A stretch of 64,000 nt of DNA from Verrucomicrobiota bacterium (GTDB lineage: Bacteria > Verrucomicrobiota > Verrucomicrobiia > Opitutales > Opitutaceae): the NCBI GenBank assembly GCA_023416735.1, contig JAEZGX010000041.1:248001-312000 (forward strand), read 5' to 3'. Below the pieces are notes generated by a model, which was given only the letters and a program-made list of their open reading frames with translations, was not told the DNA's origin and searched no databases. The position numbers and the translations under genes were made by a program. Below are positions 18,131 through 26,902 of this stretch, one piece after another; position 1 is the stretch's first letter; every line of letters begins with the position of its first letter.

Positions 18131-19147
18131 TCAGGAAATATTTTTCTCCGCGGCTGCCACTACCGCCCGTCGCGCGCGCCAATCCGCCCACAACTTCGGC
18201 AACACACCGCTCGCCAACGCCAACACCAAAAGCGCGCCCGTCAATACGCCCGCCGCCTCCCGCGGCAGCCGGGCATGCACCAGTCCGTTGTTCAGCACCG
18301 CAATCGCCGCCACTCCGATCAAGGTGCCGTGCACCGACCCGCGTCCGCCAAAAATACTCGTGCCGCCCAGCACCACCGCCGTGATCGCGAACAACTCATA
18401 CCCCGTCCCCGCATCCGCTTTCGCCTGGCCCAGTCGCGCCGTGTAAATGATCGCCGCCAGCGCCGCGATTATCCCCGCCAACACATACGCGCTCGCCACA
18501 CGACGCTCCACCGGCACGCCGGCATAGCGCGCCCCGTCCGGAGAAAATCCGATCGCCCGCACCGTCCGCCCAAAGGTCATGCGGTGCACCAGCAACCACA
18601 TCGCCCCCACGACCAGGATAAACACCGGCGCTTGCGCCGGCATCCCCAGCCAGCGCTCCTGGCCCCAAAAAAGAAAACTCGCCGGAAATCCCGTGAACGT
18701 ATCCACGCCGCGCGTCACCGCCTCCGCCACCCCTCGGAAAAGTGAAAAGGTTCCCAGCGTCACGATGAGCGGCGGCAGCTTCAGCCGCGTGATCAGCGTC
18801 GCATTCACCCCGCCCGCCAACGCTCCCAACGCCAGCGTTCCCGCGATCGCCAGGGGCAGCGGCACGCCCGCGTCCCGCCAGAGTTTTCCGAAACACACCG
18901 CGCAAAGCCCCAGCAGCGATCCCACCGAAAGATCGATCCCGCCCGTCAGGATGATCGGCGTCATCGCCACCGCCAGGAGGCCGATCTCCACCGAGTGACG
19001 CAGGATGTCGAACGTGTTGTCCAGCGTGCCGAAACGCGGGCCGACCGAGTTGAAATACATCCACTCCGCCGCCACGAGGACCAGCAGAACGGTCTCATGC
19101 CGCAGCCATCCGCGCGCTTTCTGCGGCGCTTTCACCGGCGCACTCAT
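18131..19147 (-). CDS. Sugar ABC transporter permease (RbsC/RhaQ type)
   Basis: A 338-residue inner-membrane permease of the BPD_transp_2 family with about nine to ten hydrophobic segments. Marks are AMTPIILTGGIDLSVGSLLGL, LPPLIVTLGTFSLFRGVAEA, RTVRAIGFSPDGARYAGVPVER (cytoplasmic coupling loop) and VLGGTSIFGGRGSVHGTLIG. It starts at ATG 19147 and overlaps the stop of the first permease gene by 4 bp (ATGA), so translational coupling is expected. The frame is open upstream, but that region codes for the first permease. Together with the next permease it would form the heterodimeric channel of a rhamnose-type importer. Confidence 0.9.
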   Translation of the reverse strand: MSAPVKAPQKARGWLRHETVLLVLVAAEWMYFNSVGPRFGTLDNTFDILRHSVEIGLLAVAMTPIILTGGIDLSVGSLLGLCAVCFGKLWRDAGVPLPLAIAGTLALGALAGGVNATLITRLKLPPLIVTLGTFSLFRGVAEAVTRGVDTFTGFPASFLFWGQERWLGMPAQAPVFILVVGAMWLLVHRMTFGRTVRAIGFSPDGARYAGVPVERRVASAYVLAGIIAALAAIIYTARLGQAKADAGTGYELFAITAVVLGGTSIFGGRGSVHGTLIGVAAIAVLNNGLVHARLPREAAGVLTGALLVLALASGVLPKLWADWRARRAVVAAAEKNIS

Positions 19148-20076
19148 GCCCGCCCCTCCTTCCGGCTGCGCAAACCTTCCGCCACCACCGCCAGCAGAAT
19201 AATCGCTCCTTCGATCGCGCGGCTCCAATACGCTTCGATGTGCAGATGCGTCAGCCCCGGCGACACGCACGCCAGCAGCAACGCGCCCGCCAGCACGCCC
19301 CACAGGGTGCCGCGTCCTCCCGAAATGGATACGCCGCCCACCACCACCGCCGCGATCGCGCGTAACTCGAGACCGGTGCCCGCCTTCGGATCCACTTGCG
19401 GCGATTGCACGGCGTTCATCACCGCCGCAGCGCCCGCCAATAAACCCATCGCCACGAACACGCCGAAGGTCACCGCCCGCGGTTTCAATCCCGCCAATCG
19501 TGCCGCTTCCTCATCGCTGCCCACCGCATACACCACGCGGCCCGCCGCGAGATGCCGCAAACCGATCGCGAGCGCCACAAACAATCCCACCGCCAACCCG
19601 ATCAACAACAGCTGCCCGCCACGCTGGCTCAGGCCGAGCCACTGCACGCCATCCGGCAAATCCACAAACTGCCCCTGCCGCCACCAGCGCAGGCCTTCCC
19701 GCCACGCGACCATCGTCGCCAAGGTCACCACGATCGACGGCAGCCGCAGACCCGCGATCAACCATCCGTTCACCGCCCCGAGCAATCCGCCCAAAATCAC
19801 CGCCGCGACCGCCGCGATCGGAAACGCCAGATTCTCCGCCGCCAGCAAACCGAACGCCACGCCGCACACCGCAAACTGCGATCCGACTGAAATGTCGATC
19901 TGCCGGCTCAGGATCACCAACGCCATTCCGCCGATCACCACCAGTGTCGGCGCCTCCCGCGCCGCCAGCGACAACAGGGGTTGCGGCGAGAAAAACGCCG
20001 GCGCCACCACCGCGAGCAGCAACAACACCGCCCCCAACACCGCCGCCACCGAGAGTTCGCGAAAATACCTTCTCAC
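19144..20076 (-). CDS. Sugar ABC transporter permease (RbsC/RhaP type)
   Basis: A 310-residue BPD_transp_2 permease with GGMALVILSRQIDISVGS, LRLPSIVVTLATMVAWREGL, RVVYAVGSDEEAARLAGLKP and VVVGGVSISGGRGTLWG. The motif WREGLRWWRQGQFV after the third or fourth segment is typical of the rhamnose/AI-2 branch. It begins with GTG at 20076, overlapping the ATPase stop by 4 bp (GTGA), and ends overlapping the second permease by 4 bp. The three-gene overlap chain indicates one polycistronic unit transcribed toward lower coordinates. Confidence 0.9.
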   Translation of the reverse strand: MRRYFRELSVAAVLGAVLLLLAVVAPAFFSPQPLLSLAAREAPTLVVIGGMALVILSRQIDISVGSQFAVCGVAFGLLAAENLAFPIAAVAAVILGGLLGAVNGWLIAGLRLPSIVVTLATMVAWREGLRWWRQGQFVDLPDGVQWLGLSQRGGQLLLIGLAVGLFVALAIGLRHLAAGRVVYAVGSDEEAARLAGLKPRAVTFGVFVAMGLLAGAAAVMNAVQSPQVDPKAGTGLELRAIAAVVVGGVSISGGRGTLWGVLAGALLLACVSPGLTHLHIEAYWSRAIEGAIILLAVVAEGLRSRKEGRA

Positions 20077-21584
20077 GCCGTCCTCCCTAGAGCCGCGCTC
20101 ATCACCTCTTCCGCCGCCGCCCCTCCCGGCAACACCGCCGTCAACCGGCCGCCACGCATCACTCCGATTCGATCGCTCATCCCGATCACCTCCGGCAAAT
20201 CGCTCGAAATCAAAATCACCGCGAGCCCTTCGTTCGCGAGTTCGCGAACAATCCGATGGATCTCGCTCTTCGCCCCGACGTCCACGCCCTGCGTGGGTTC
20301 ATCCAGAATCAATATCTTCGGCTCCGTCGCCAGCCATCGCGCCAGCGCCACTTTCTGCTGATTACCTCCGCTCAAACTTCCCGCCGGCGCCTCCGGCCCC
20401 GCCGTCTTGATCGCCAGCTCTCCGATCATCTTGTTCGCCAGCGCGCGCTCCGCTCCGTCGCGCAGCCAGCCGCCGCGGAAGATCTTCGGGTGAATCGCCA
20501 GCGTCGTATTCTCCTCCACCGCCATCTCCAAAATCACGCCGTGTCGCCGCCGGTCTTCCGGCACATACGCAATGCCCAACGCCATCGCCTCCCTCGGCGA
20601 ACGAATTTCCACCTCGCGTCCGTTCACGAGAATTCGCCCCGCGCTCGCCGGCGTCAGCCCAAACAACGCCCGCGCCAACTCCGTTCGCCCCGCTCCCACC
20701 AACCCCGCCAGCCCGAAGACTTCGCCCGCGGCCACGTCGAAACTCACCCCGCTCACGCCGCCTTCCACACAACTGACATCCTTCAACGCCAGCGCCGGGT
20801 CGGCCGAGCGCTCGCGCGCCCCGTCACCACGCGGCGGATACAGCTGCGTGATCTCGCGCCCCACCATCAGCCGGATCAATCCGGCTTCATCGATCCCTTC
20901 CACCATTCGCGTGCCCACGCTTTCGCCATCCCGCAAAACCGTCACGCGATCCGCCAGCGCGAAAATCTCCTCGAGCCGATGCGAAATGTAGATCACCGCC
21001 ACACCCGCCGCCCGCAGATCGCGCACGATCCCGTAGAGCCGCTCCTGTTCGCGCCGCGTCAACGACGCCGTCGGCTCGTCCATGATGATCACCCGCGCTC
21101 CCGCCCCAAGCGCACAGGCGATTTCCACCAACTGCTGCTCCGGCATCGACAGCGCCCGGACTTCTTCCTCGGGCTCCACCTCCGCCCCAACTCGCTGCAA
21201 CAACTCCGCCGCGCGTTTCCGCCGCTCCGCCCAATCAACCCTTCGCCAGCCTGCGCGACCTTCGAGCCGCAGCCCGATGTTTTCCTCCACGCTCAAATCG
21301 GGAAACAAAGCCGGCTGCTGATAAATGCACGCGATTCCCCTCCGCCGCGCTCCCGCCGGATCGAGTCGCCCCAAGGTCTCTCCGCCAATCTCGATCGTCC
21401 CCGCATCCGGCTGATGCGCGCCGGTCGCCACTTTGATCAAGGTCGATTTCCCCGCGCCATTTTCGCCCAGAAGCGCATGCACTTCTCCGGCGCTCACCTC
21501 GAAGTCGACCCCACGCAGCGCGCGCACTGCACCAAACGATTTGCGCAGATTTCGGAACGCGAGGATGGGTGGGGCACCAGACAT
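20073..21584 (-). CDS. Sugar ABC transporter ATP-binding protein (tandem ATPase, RhaT/RbsA type)
   Basis: About 503 residues with two ABC domains in one chain. Domain 1 has Walker A GENGAGKST (residues 40-48), a divergent signature LSMPEQQ and Walker B VIIMDEPTASLT. Domain 2 has a degenerate Walker A (GLVGAGRTELA), a canonical signature LSGGNQQK and ILILDEPTQGVDVGAKSEI. This arrangement of one intact and one degenerate nucleotide site is normal for the CUT2 carbohydrate importers of ribose, xylose and rhamnose. I chose ATG at 21584 (MSGAPPILAF); a TTG two codons upstream is possible. It starts 64 bp after the stop of the Gfo/Idh/MocA gene and overlaps the first permease gene. Confidence 0.92.
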   Translation of the reverse strand: MSGAPPILAFRNLRKSFGAVRALRGVDFEVSAGEVHALLGENGAGKSTLIKVATGAHQPDAGTIEIGGETLGRLDPAGARRRGIACIYQQPALFPDLSVEENIGLRLEGRAGWRRVDWAERRKRAAELLQRVGAEVEPEEEVRALSMPEQQLVEIACALGAGARVIIMDEPTASLTRREQERLYGIVRDLRAAGVAVIYISHRLEEIFALADRVTVLRDGESVGTRMVEGIDEAGLIRLMVGREITQLYPPRGDGARERSADPALALKDVSCVEGGVSGVSFDVAAGEVFGLAGLVGAGRTELARALFGLTPASAGRILVNGREVEIRSPREAMALGIAYVPEDRRRHGVILEMAVEENTTLAIHPKIFRGGWLRDGAERALANKMIGELAIKTAGPEAPAGSLSGGNQQKVALARWLATEPKILILDEPTQGVDVGAKSEIHRIVRELANEGLAVILISSDLPEVIGMSDRIGVMRGGRLTAVLPGGAAAEEVMSAALGRTA

Positions 21585-21647
21585 GAACAAGACGACGGTT
21601 GAAGCGGCGGAAAAGGGGACACGCCACTCGCAAAAACGCCAGCCTGC

Positions 21648-22853
21648 TTACACGGGCCGCGTTTTTTCCAATCCCAGCTCGCTCTGCTTAAATCCGCTTT
21701 CGGCGAGCAATTTATGCGTTTCAAACGCTCGTCGCAGCGCGATGGTAAGCCCGTTCACCTCCGGCACTGCGGAGCCCTGACGCGCGTCGTCCGCCCAATT
21801 CAATTCCGCCGCCGAAAAGTCGCGGATCGTCGCCGACCGATGCACGGCCTCGATGATCGCCGTATGCCGCGCCGCCATCTCCGTGCCGCAAATGGGCGCA
21901 GCCGGATCGCTCATCCGAGCCAACACCGCCGCCATCATCGAGCGCCGCGTCGCCGTCATGTCCGGCAACTTTCGATCGTCTCCTCCACCATGATTGTCGC
22001 GCCACCAGGCCTCGCGCTCATACCGCCAGCCCGCCGTGCCCTTCTCGCCGTGAATCACAATCTCGGGCTCCTCCGTCTCGTGCGAGGCATGACTCACCCC
22101 GAACCAGAGCTTCACCGCGTTCGCTGTCTCCGAGGTCACCACGGCCGTATCGAAACTCTCGATGCAGTGCGCCCGAAACAATTCAACGTTCTTCACCGTC
22201 GCCGCCTCCGCTTCCGCCGTCGGGCTGGCGAAATAAAGGCTCAACATCACGAAATGCCCGAACGCGTTGTTCAGCGGAGAATCGAACACCGGCACGCCTT
22301 TCACCAGCGTGCGGCCCGCCCATTCGTTGCGCAGAAAATACCCGCGCCCGCGCGGCCAAATCCCCAGAAATCGCACCGACTGAACGGCGCCGATCACGCC
22401 TTTCATCAACTCATTCTTCAACCAGACAGTGCCCGGTTCGTAGAGGTCCTGGAAACCCACCGCCACAAACCGTCCGGTTTCGCGCTCCGCCGCCCGCACC
22501 GCTTCCACCTCCGCCATCGATCCGGCGAGCGGTTTTTCCACCAGCACGTTCGCTCCGGCTTTCAACGCCGCAATCGTCATCCGCGCGTGCCAGTGAATTC
22601 CCGTGGGAATCAGGCAGAGATCGATCCGCCCCTGCTGATCGCGCAACATCTCTTCGTAATCCGAATAAATCGCGCAGCCGTGCTCGCGCAGTTCCGCGAT
22701 GTTCGCCGTCTCCTCTTCGGCATTGATCACCGTCGCCGCCACAATCGCCACTTCACCCCGCGCCCGACACTCCCGGGCTAGCTGCAAATGGATGCGTCCA
22801 TAGCCGGAAATCCCGATCAGCGCCACGCGCCAGACTTGCCTGTTTTCGCTCAT
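21648..22853 (-). CDS. Gfo/Idh/MocA family NAD(P)-dependent oxidoreductase
   Basis: A 401-residue cytoplasmic enzyme. The N-terminal Rossmann fold shows VALIGISGYGRIHLQLA, the middle has HWHARMTIAALKAGANVLVEKPLAGSM (the EKP motif of the family) and the C-terminal half is the alpha/beta substrate domain. Members oxidise or epimerise sugars, inositols or sugar acids with NAD(P). It is the first gene of the minus-strand unit leading into the rhamnose-type importer, and divergent from the GH106 gene, so a role in processing the imported sugar is likely. ATG at 22853 is chosen because it places the first beta strand near the start; the frame is open for 21 codons more. The preceding leader has no Shine-Dalgarno. 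Confidence 0.88.
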   Translation of the reverse strand: MSENRQVWRVALIGISGYGRIHLQLARECRARGEVAIVAATVINAEEETANIAELREHGCAIYSDYEEMLRDQQGRIDLCLIPTGIHWHARMTIAALKAGANVLVEKPLAGSMAEVEAVRAAERETGRFVAVGFQDLYEPGTVWLKNELMKGVIGAVQSVRFLGIWPRGRGYFLRNEWAGRTLVKGVPVFDSPLNNAFGHFVMLSLYFASPTAEAEAATVKNVELFRAHCIESFDTAVVTSETANAVKLWFGVSHASHETEEPEIVIHGEKGTAGWRYEREAWWRDNHGGGDDRKLPDMTATRRSMMAAVLARMSDPAAPICGTEMAARHTAIIEAVHRSATIRDFSAAELNWADDARQGSAVPEVNGLTIALRRAFETHKLLAESGFKQSELGLEKTRPV

Positions 22854-23061
22854 GCGTAGGTCGCCACTGGGCCGCTCGAAACCGCCCGCGGCGATACGCC
22901 GTGGACGGGCGGACACGAAAGAAAAGAAGATCCCAACATCACGAGAAAGAGAAAAGGGGCGATAAGTCGCGGGGTGAACAGCGCTAAAAGCGCCAACGGT
23001 CGCGCACTTTTGTCCCGCGCTTGCACGACGCCACGCGGGCCAATCCTTGACAGTCCGAGTT

Positions 23062-23076
23062 GCCGCACGTTGCGGC
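23062..23076. promoter_or_regulatory. Possible operator dyad in the divergent intergenic region
   Basis: The 328-bp gap 22854-23181 separates the two divergent arms of the saccharide locus. It contains a 6-bp inverted repeat with a 3-bp spacer (GCCGCA-CGT-TGCGGC) just downstream of a TTGACA hexamer at 23047-23052, but I see no good -10 box at standard spacing. A regulator site here would control both arms. This rests only on symmetry and position. Confidence 0.25.
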
Positions 23077-23181
23077 GTCGCGAAGCTTCCCGACGTTCGC
23101 CTCGTCTCCCTTCCCCGCAGTTCTTCAGCGCACGGAAGACCGCCGCTCCTCGAACGCTCGTCCCCCAGTCCGCCCTAAAGC

Positions 23182-25962
23182 ATGTTTCTTCGTCACCTCC
23201 TGCTCCTCGCCAGCCTCGCCGTTTTCTCCGCTCCGGCCCTGGCCATCGACTGGCCCGAGGCTCAACGCGAAACCAAGCCTTGGTCCCGCTGGTGGTGGTT
23301 CGGCAACGTCGCCGATCGCGCGTCCCTCACCTCCGCCTTGGAATCCGCCGCCGCCGCCGGCCTCGGCGGTCTTGAAATCACTCCGATCTACGGCGTCCGC
23401 GGCTACGAGGAGCGTTTCGTCGATTTTCTTTCCCCCGAGTGGACCGCTCTCCTCGAGCACACCCTCACCGAAGCCCAACGACTCGACCTCGGCATCGATC
23501 TCGCCACCGGCACCGGCTGGCCTTTCGGCGGCCCTTGGCTGTCTGAAAACGAGGCCGCGCGCTACATCACTCACCAGACTTACACCGTCGCCTCCGGCGC
23601 CCGCTTAGCCGAACCCATCGCCTTCACCCAGCCGCCCGTCCTCCGCTTCGCGGGTCCGCGTCGTGTTCCAATTTCCGATCTGCCTCAACCGATCACCGCG
23701 TATCCAGATCTCCAAGACCTCGCCCTCGACCAAATCCGCTTCGAACGCCCGCTCGAGCTCGTCACACTGATGGCGTTTCCCTCCGACTCGTTCGCCGCGC
23801 CGATCGATCTCACGTCATTCGTCCGCCCAGACGGTCACCTCGACTGGACTGCTCCCGCCGACCACGGCCCTTGGACTCTCCACGCCCTCTTCTCGGGCCC
23901 CCACGGCAAAATGGTCGAGCGCGCCGCCCCCGGCGGCGAAGGCCTCGCCCTCGACCACCTCTCTTCCACCGCCCTCGATCACTACCTCGCCCGCTTCGCG
24001 GTTAGTCATACATTAAATGACAACCCCGTCGGCATTCGCGCCTTCTTCAACGACTCCTACGAGGTCGACGACGCCCACGGCGAAGCGAACTGGACGCCCC
24101 GCTTCTTCGAACAATTCCAAAAGCGCCGCGGCTACGATCTCCGCCAACACTTGCCCGCCCTCTTCTCTGGCCCCGATACCCGCGTTCTTTCCGATTTCCG
24201 CGAAACGATCTCCGACCTCCTCCTCGAGGAGTTCACCATCCCCTGGCGCAACTGGGCCAACGCCCGCGGCGCCCTCATCCGCAACCAAGCGCACAACGCC
24301 CCCGCCAACCTCCTCGATCTCTACGCCGCCAGCGACATCCCCGAGCAGGAGGGCAATGGCCTGCTCGCCATGAAGCTCGCCTCCTCCGCCGCCCACCTCA
24401 CCGGCAAACCGCTCGCCTCCGCCGAAACCGCCACGTGGCTCAACGAACACTGGGTCACCACGCTCGCCGAGCTGAAGCACGACGCCGACACCTTCCTTCT
24501 CTCCGGCATCAATCACGTTTGCTATCACGGCACCGCGCTCTCCCCTCTCGACGCTCCTTGGCCCGGTTTCAATTTCTACGCGTCGGTCGAACTCAATCCC
24601 CATAATCCCCTCTGGTCCGACTTCCCCGCCCTCAACGCCTACATCACGCGCGCCCAATCCTTCCTTCAACACGGCCGCTCCGACGAAGACGTCCTTCTAT
24701 ATTACAACATCCACGACACCTGGGCCGAACGCGGCGACAACACCCTCCCGCACTTCGGCCACGGCGGCGCCAACCCCGTCGGTGTCACCGCCGCCCAACT
24801 CGCTCGCGAACTCCACGCCCGCGGCACCGGCTTCGACTACGTTTCCGACCGCTTGCTCTCCTCCTTCCGCGTCGAAAACGGCGAGCTCACCAACGGCACC
24901 GCCCGCTATCGCGCCCTCGTCCTTCCCGCCGTCCAACATCTCCCTTCCGCCACCTTAACGAAGCTCGCCGCCCTCGCCGACGCCGGCGCCACCCTCCTCT
25001 TCCACCAAGACCTCCCGCAAAACCCCGCCGGCTTCCTCGCCTCGCGCGAAGACTTCACCCACACACTCGCCCTACTTCGTCCCCACTCGGGTAATCGCGT
25101 CCACGTCGCCGACGATTTCGCCCAACTCTTCTCCGCTCTCTCCCGCGAACCGCTCGTCGACTTCGGCCTCCAGTTCATCCGCCGCACGTCGGACGCCGGT
25201 CCGTTCTACCTCATCGTCAATCGCAACGAGCACGCGATCGACGCCTGGATTCCGTTCACCCACGCGCGTCGTCACGCCGCTGTCTTCGATCCGATGACCG
25301 GCGCCATCCGCCGCACCGCCGTCCGCGACCAGCACGTCTACCTCCAACTCGAACCCGGCGCCTCCCTCGTCATCCAGTTTTCGGATACGCTCGTCGACGC
25401 CCCACCCGCGCCCTATCTCCGCCCCTCCGGCCCTTCCGCTCCACTCACCGGCGAATGGACGCTCACGTTTGAACACGGCGGCCCCTCCCTCCCGCCTTCC
25501 GTCCGCCTCACCTCGCTCACGTCCTGGACCGAACTGCTCAACGAAGAAACAAACTCCTTCGCCGGCACCGCCCGCTACACACTCGCCTTCGACGCGCCCA
25601 CGACCAAATCGGAATTCTGGCAGCTCCATCTCGGTGAGGTTCGCGAAAGCGCCCGCGTGATCCTCAACGGCCGCGAGCTCGCCACGTTGATCCAACCTCC
25701 TTTCCGCCTCGTGCTTCCTGCCGACGCCCTTCGTCCGCACAACACCCTTGAGATCCTCGTCACCAATCTCGCCGCCAACCGCATCGCCGACCTCGATCGC
25801 CGCGGCGTCCCTTGGAAAATTTTCTACAACGCCAACATGCCCGCGCGCCTCCCCGAAAACCGCGGCGCCGACGGTCTCTTCACCGCTGCGCATTGGTCAC
25901 CTCGTCCTTCCGGCCTCATCGGTCCCGTCACTCTCACGCCGCTCCACTCTTTCACCCCATAA
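23182..25962 (+). CDS. GH106 alpha-L-rhamnosidase
   Basis: A 926-residue exported enzyme with a signal peptide (MFLRHLLLLASLAVFSAPALA). The GH106 signatures are PWSRWWWFGNVADRASLTSA near residue 32, GLGGLEITPIYGVRGYEE, a GTGWPFGGPWLSENEAARY block and the AFFNDSYEVD segment with acidic residues near 290. The C-terminal 130 residues (SFAGTARYTLAFDAP, VILNGRELATLIQPPFRL) look like a glycoside hydrolase family 2-type sugar-binding beta domain. GH106 enzymes release terminal L-rhamnose from rhamnogalacturonan and related glycans by inversion. It heads a tight plus-strand operon (9 bp to the esterase, then 4 bp to the PKD protein). A 17-bp AT-rich palindrome is embedded at 24005-24021. No Shine-Dalgarno is seen; other family 106-like activities cannot be excluded. 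Confidence 0.9.
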   Translation: MFLRHLLLLASLAVFSAPALAIDWPEAQRETKPWSRWWWFGNVADRASLTSALESAAAAGLGGLEITPIYGVRGYEERFVDFLSPEWTALLEHTLTEAQRLDLGIDLATGTGWPFGGPWLSENEAARYITHQTYTVASGARLAEPIAFTQPPVLRFAGPRRVPISDLPQPITAYPDLQDLALDQIRFERPLELVTLMAFPSDSFAAPIDLTSFVRPDGHLDWTAPADHGPWTLHALFSGPHGKMVERAAPGGEGLALDHLSSTALDHYLARFAVSHTLNDNPVGIRAFFNDSYEVDDAHGEANWTPRFFEQFQKRRGYDLRQHLPALFSGPDTRVLSDFRETISDLLLEEFTIPWRNWANARGALIRNQAHNAPANLLDLYAASDIPEQEGNGLLAMKLASSAAHLTGKPLASAETATWLNEHWVTTLAELKHDADTFLLSGINHVCYHGTALSPLDAPWPGFNFYASVELNPHNPLWSDFPALNAYITRAQSFLQHGRSDEDVLLYYNIHDTWAERGDNTLPHFGHGGANPVGVTAAQLARELHARGTGFDYVSDRLLSSFRVENGELTNGTARYRALVLPAVQHLPSATLTKLAALADAGATLLFHQDLPQNPAGFLASREDFTHTLALLRPHSGNRVHVADDFAQLFSALSREPLVDFGLQFIRRTSDAGPFYLIVNRNEHAIDAWIPFTHARRHAAVFDPMTGAIRRTAVRDQHVYLQLEPGASLVIQFSDTLVDAPPAPYLRPSGPSAPLTGEWTLTFEHGGPSLPPSVRLTSLTSWTELLNEETNSFAGTARYTLAFDAPTTKSEFWQLHLGEVRESARVILNGRELATLIQPPFRLVLPADALRPHNTLEILVTNLAANRIADLDRRGVPWKIFYNANMPARLPENRGADGLFTAAHWSPRPSGLIGPVTLTPLHSFTP
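24005..24021 (+). repeat. 17-bp AT-rich palindrome inside GH106 (copy 1)
   Basis: GTCATACATTAAATGAC has perfect 5-bp arms (GTCAT/ATGAC) around ACATTAA. It matches two other copies in the RlmN gene at 14 and 13 of 17 positions. It is read in frame as part of S-H-T-L-N-D and uses the TTA leucine codon, rare in this GC-rich sequence. No length excess is obvious in the protein here, so it may have replaced rather than added residues. Confidence 0.75.
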
Positions 25963-25971
25963 CCGCGATTC

Positions 25972-26898
25972 ATGAACCTCCCCACCCGCCTCTTCACCCT
26001 CACCTTCATGCTCACGCTCTCCACCCTCAGCTACGCCGCCAACGCTCGCCCGAACCTCATCCCGCTCTGGCCCGAAGGCATCCCGAACGCCAAAAACCTC
26101 GGCCCCGAGAAGGTCGACGAACGCGGCTTCATCACCAACATCAGCGAGCCCACGCTCGAGGTCTTCGCTCCCGCCGTCGACCGCCCCAACGGCACCGCCG
26201 TCATCGTGTGTCCAGGCGGTGGATACAGAGGTCTCTCGCGCGCCCGCGAGGGCGTTCAATACGCCAACTGGCTCAGCCATCTCGGCATCACCGCCTTCGT
26301 GCTCACCAACCGCGTCGGCGAATTCGGCCATCCCACTCCATTGCAGGACGTCCTCCGCGCCGTCCGCATCGTTCGCTCCCGCGCCGCCGAATTCAAAATC
26401 AACCCCGACCGCATCGGCGTCATGGGCAGCTCCGCGGGCGGACACCTCGCCGCCAGCGCCGGCACGCTCTTCGATCACGCCGACGGCAAAACCGGCGCGC
26501 CCCTCGACTCCACCCACGCCCGACCCGACTTCCTTATCCTCATGTATCCGGTCATCACGCTCGATGACCCGCACGCCCACGTGGGCTCGCGCGAACTCCT
26601 CCTGGGCAAAAATCCCTCCTCCGATCTCCTGCGCCTCACGTCCGTCGAAAAGCAGGTCACGGCCCAAACCCCGCCCACACTCCTCATCCACACCCAGCAG
26701 GACCAAGCCGTCCCCATCGAGAACAGCATCCTTTTCTTCCAAGCCCTCACCCGCGCCGGCGTCCCCGCCGAGTTCTACGCCTTCGAACGCGGCGAACATG
26801 GCATGGGCATGCGCGACGGCCTGGGCACCGCCTCCGACTGGCCGGACCGCGCCGAAGAATGGCTCCGCGCCCGCGGGCTCCTGACGCCGCAAAAATAA
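25972..26898 (+). CDS. Exported alpha/beta hydrolase, acetylxylan-esterase-like (BD-FAE/Axe type)
   Basis: A 308-residue protein with a signal peptide (MNLPTRLFTLTFMLTLSTLSYAA). It has the alpha/beta-hydrolase parts: oxyanion loop VIVCPGGGYRGLS, nucleophile elbow GSSAGG with Ser154 (after DRIGVM), an acid residue in HTQQDQAVP and the catalytic histidine in RGEHGMGM. The N-terminal PLWPEGIPNAKNLGPE is typical of this esterase group in polysaccharide loci. It probably removes acetyl groups from plant polysaccharide, here perhaps acetylated pectin. It begins 9 bp after the GH106 stop and ends 4 bp before the next gene, so all three are probably co-transcribed. Confidence 0.85.
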   Translation: MNLPTRLFTLTFMLTLSTLSYAANARPNLIPLWPEGIPNAKNLGPEKVDERGFITNISEPTLEVFAPAVDRPNGTAVIVCPGGGYRGLSRAREGVQYANWLSHLGITAFVLTNRVGEFGHPTPLQDVLRAVRIVRSRAAEFKINPDRIGVMGSSAGGHLAASAGTLFDHADGKTGAPLDSTHARPDFLILMYPVITLDDPHAHVGSRELLLGKNPSSDLLRLTSVEKQVTAQTPPTLLIHTQQDQAVPIENSILFFQALTRAGVPAEFYAFERGEHGMGMRDGLGTASDWPDRAEEWLRARGLLTPQK

Positions 26899-26902
26899 AC
26901 TC

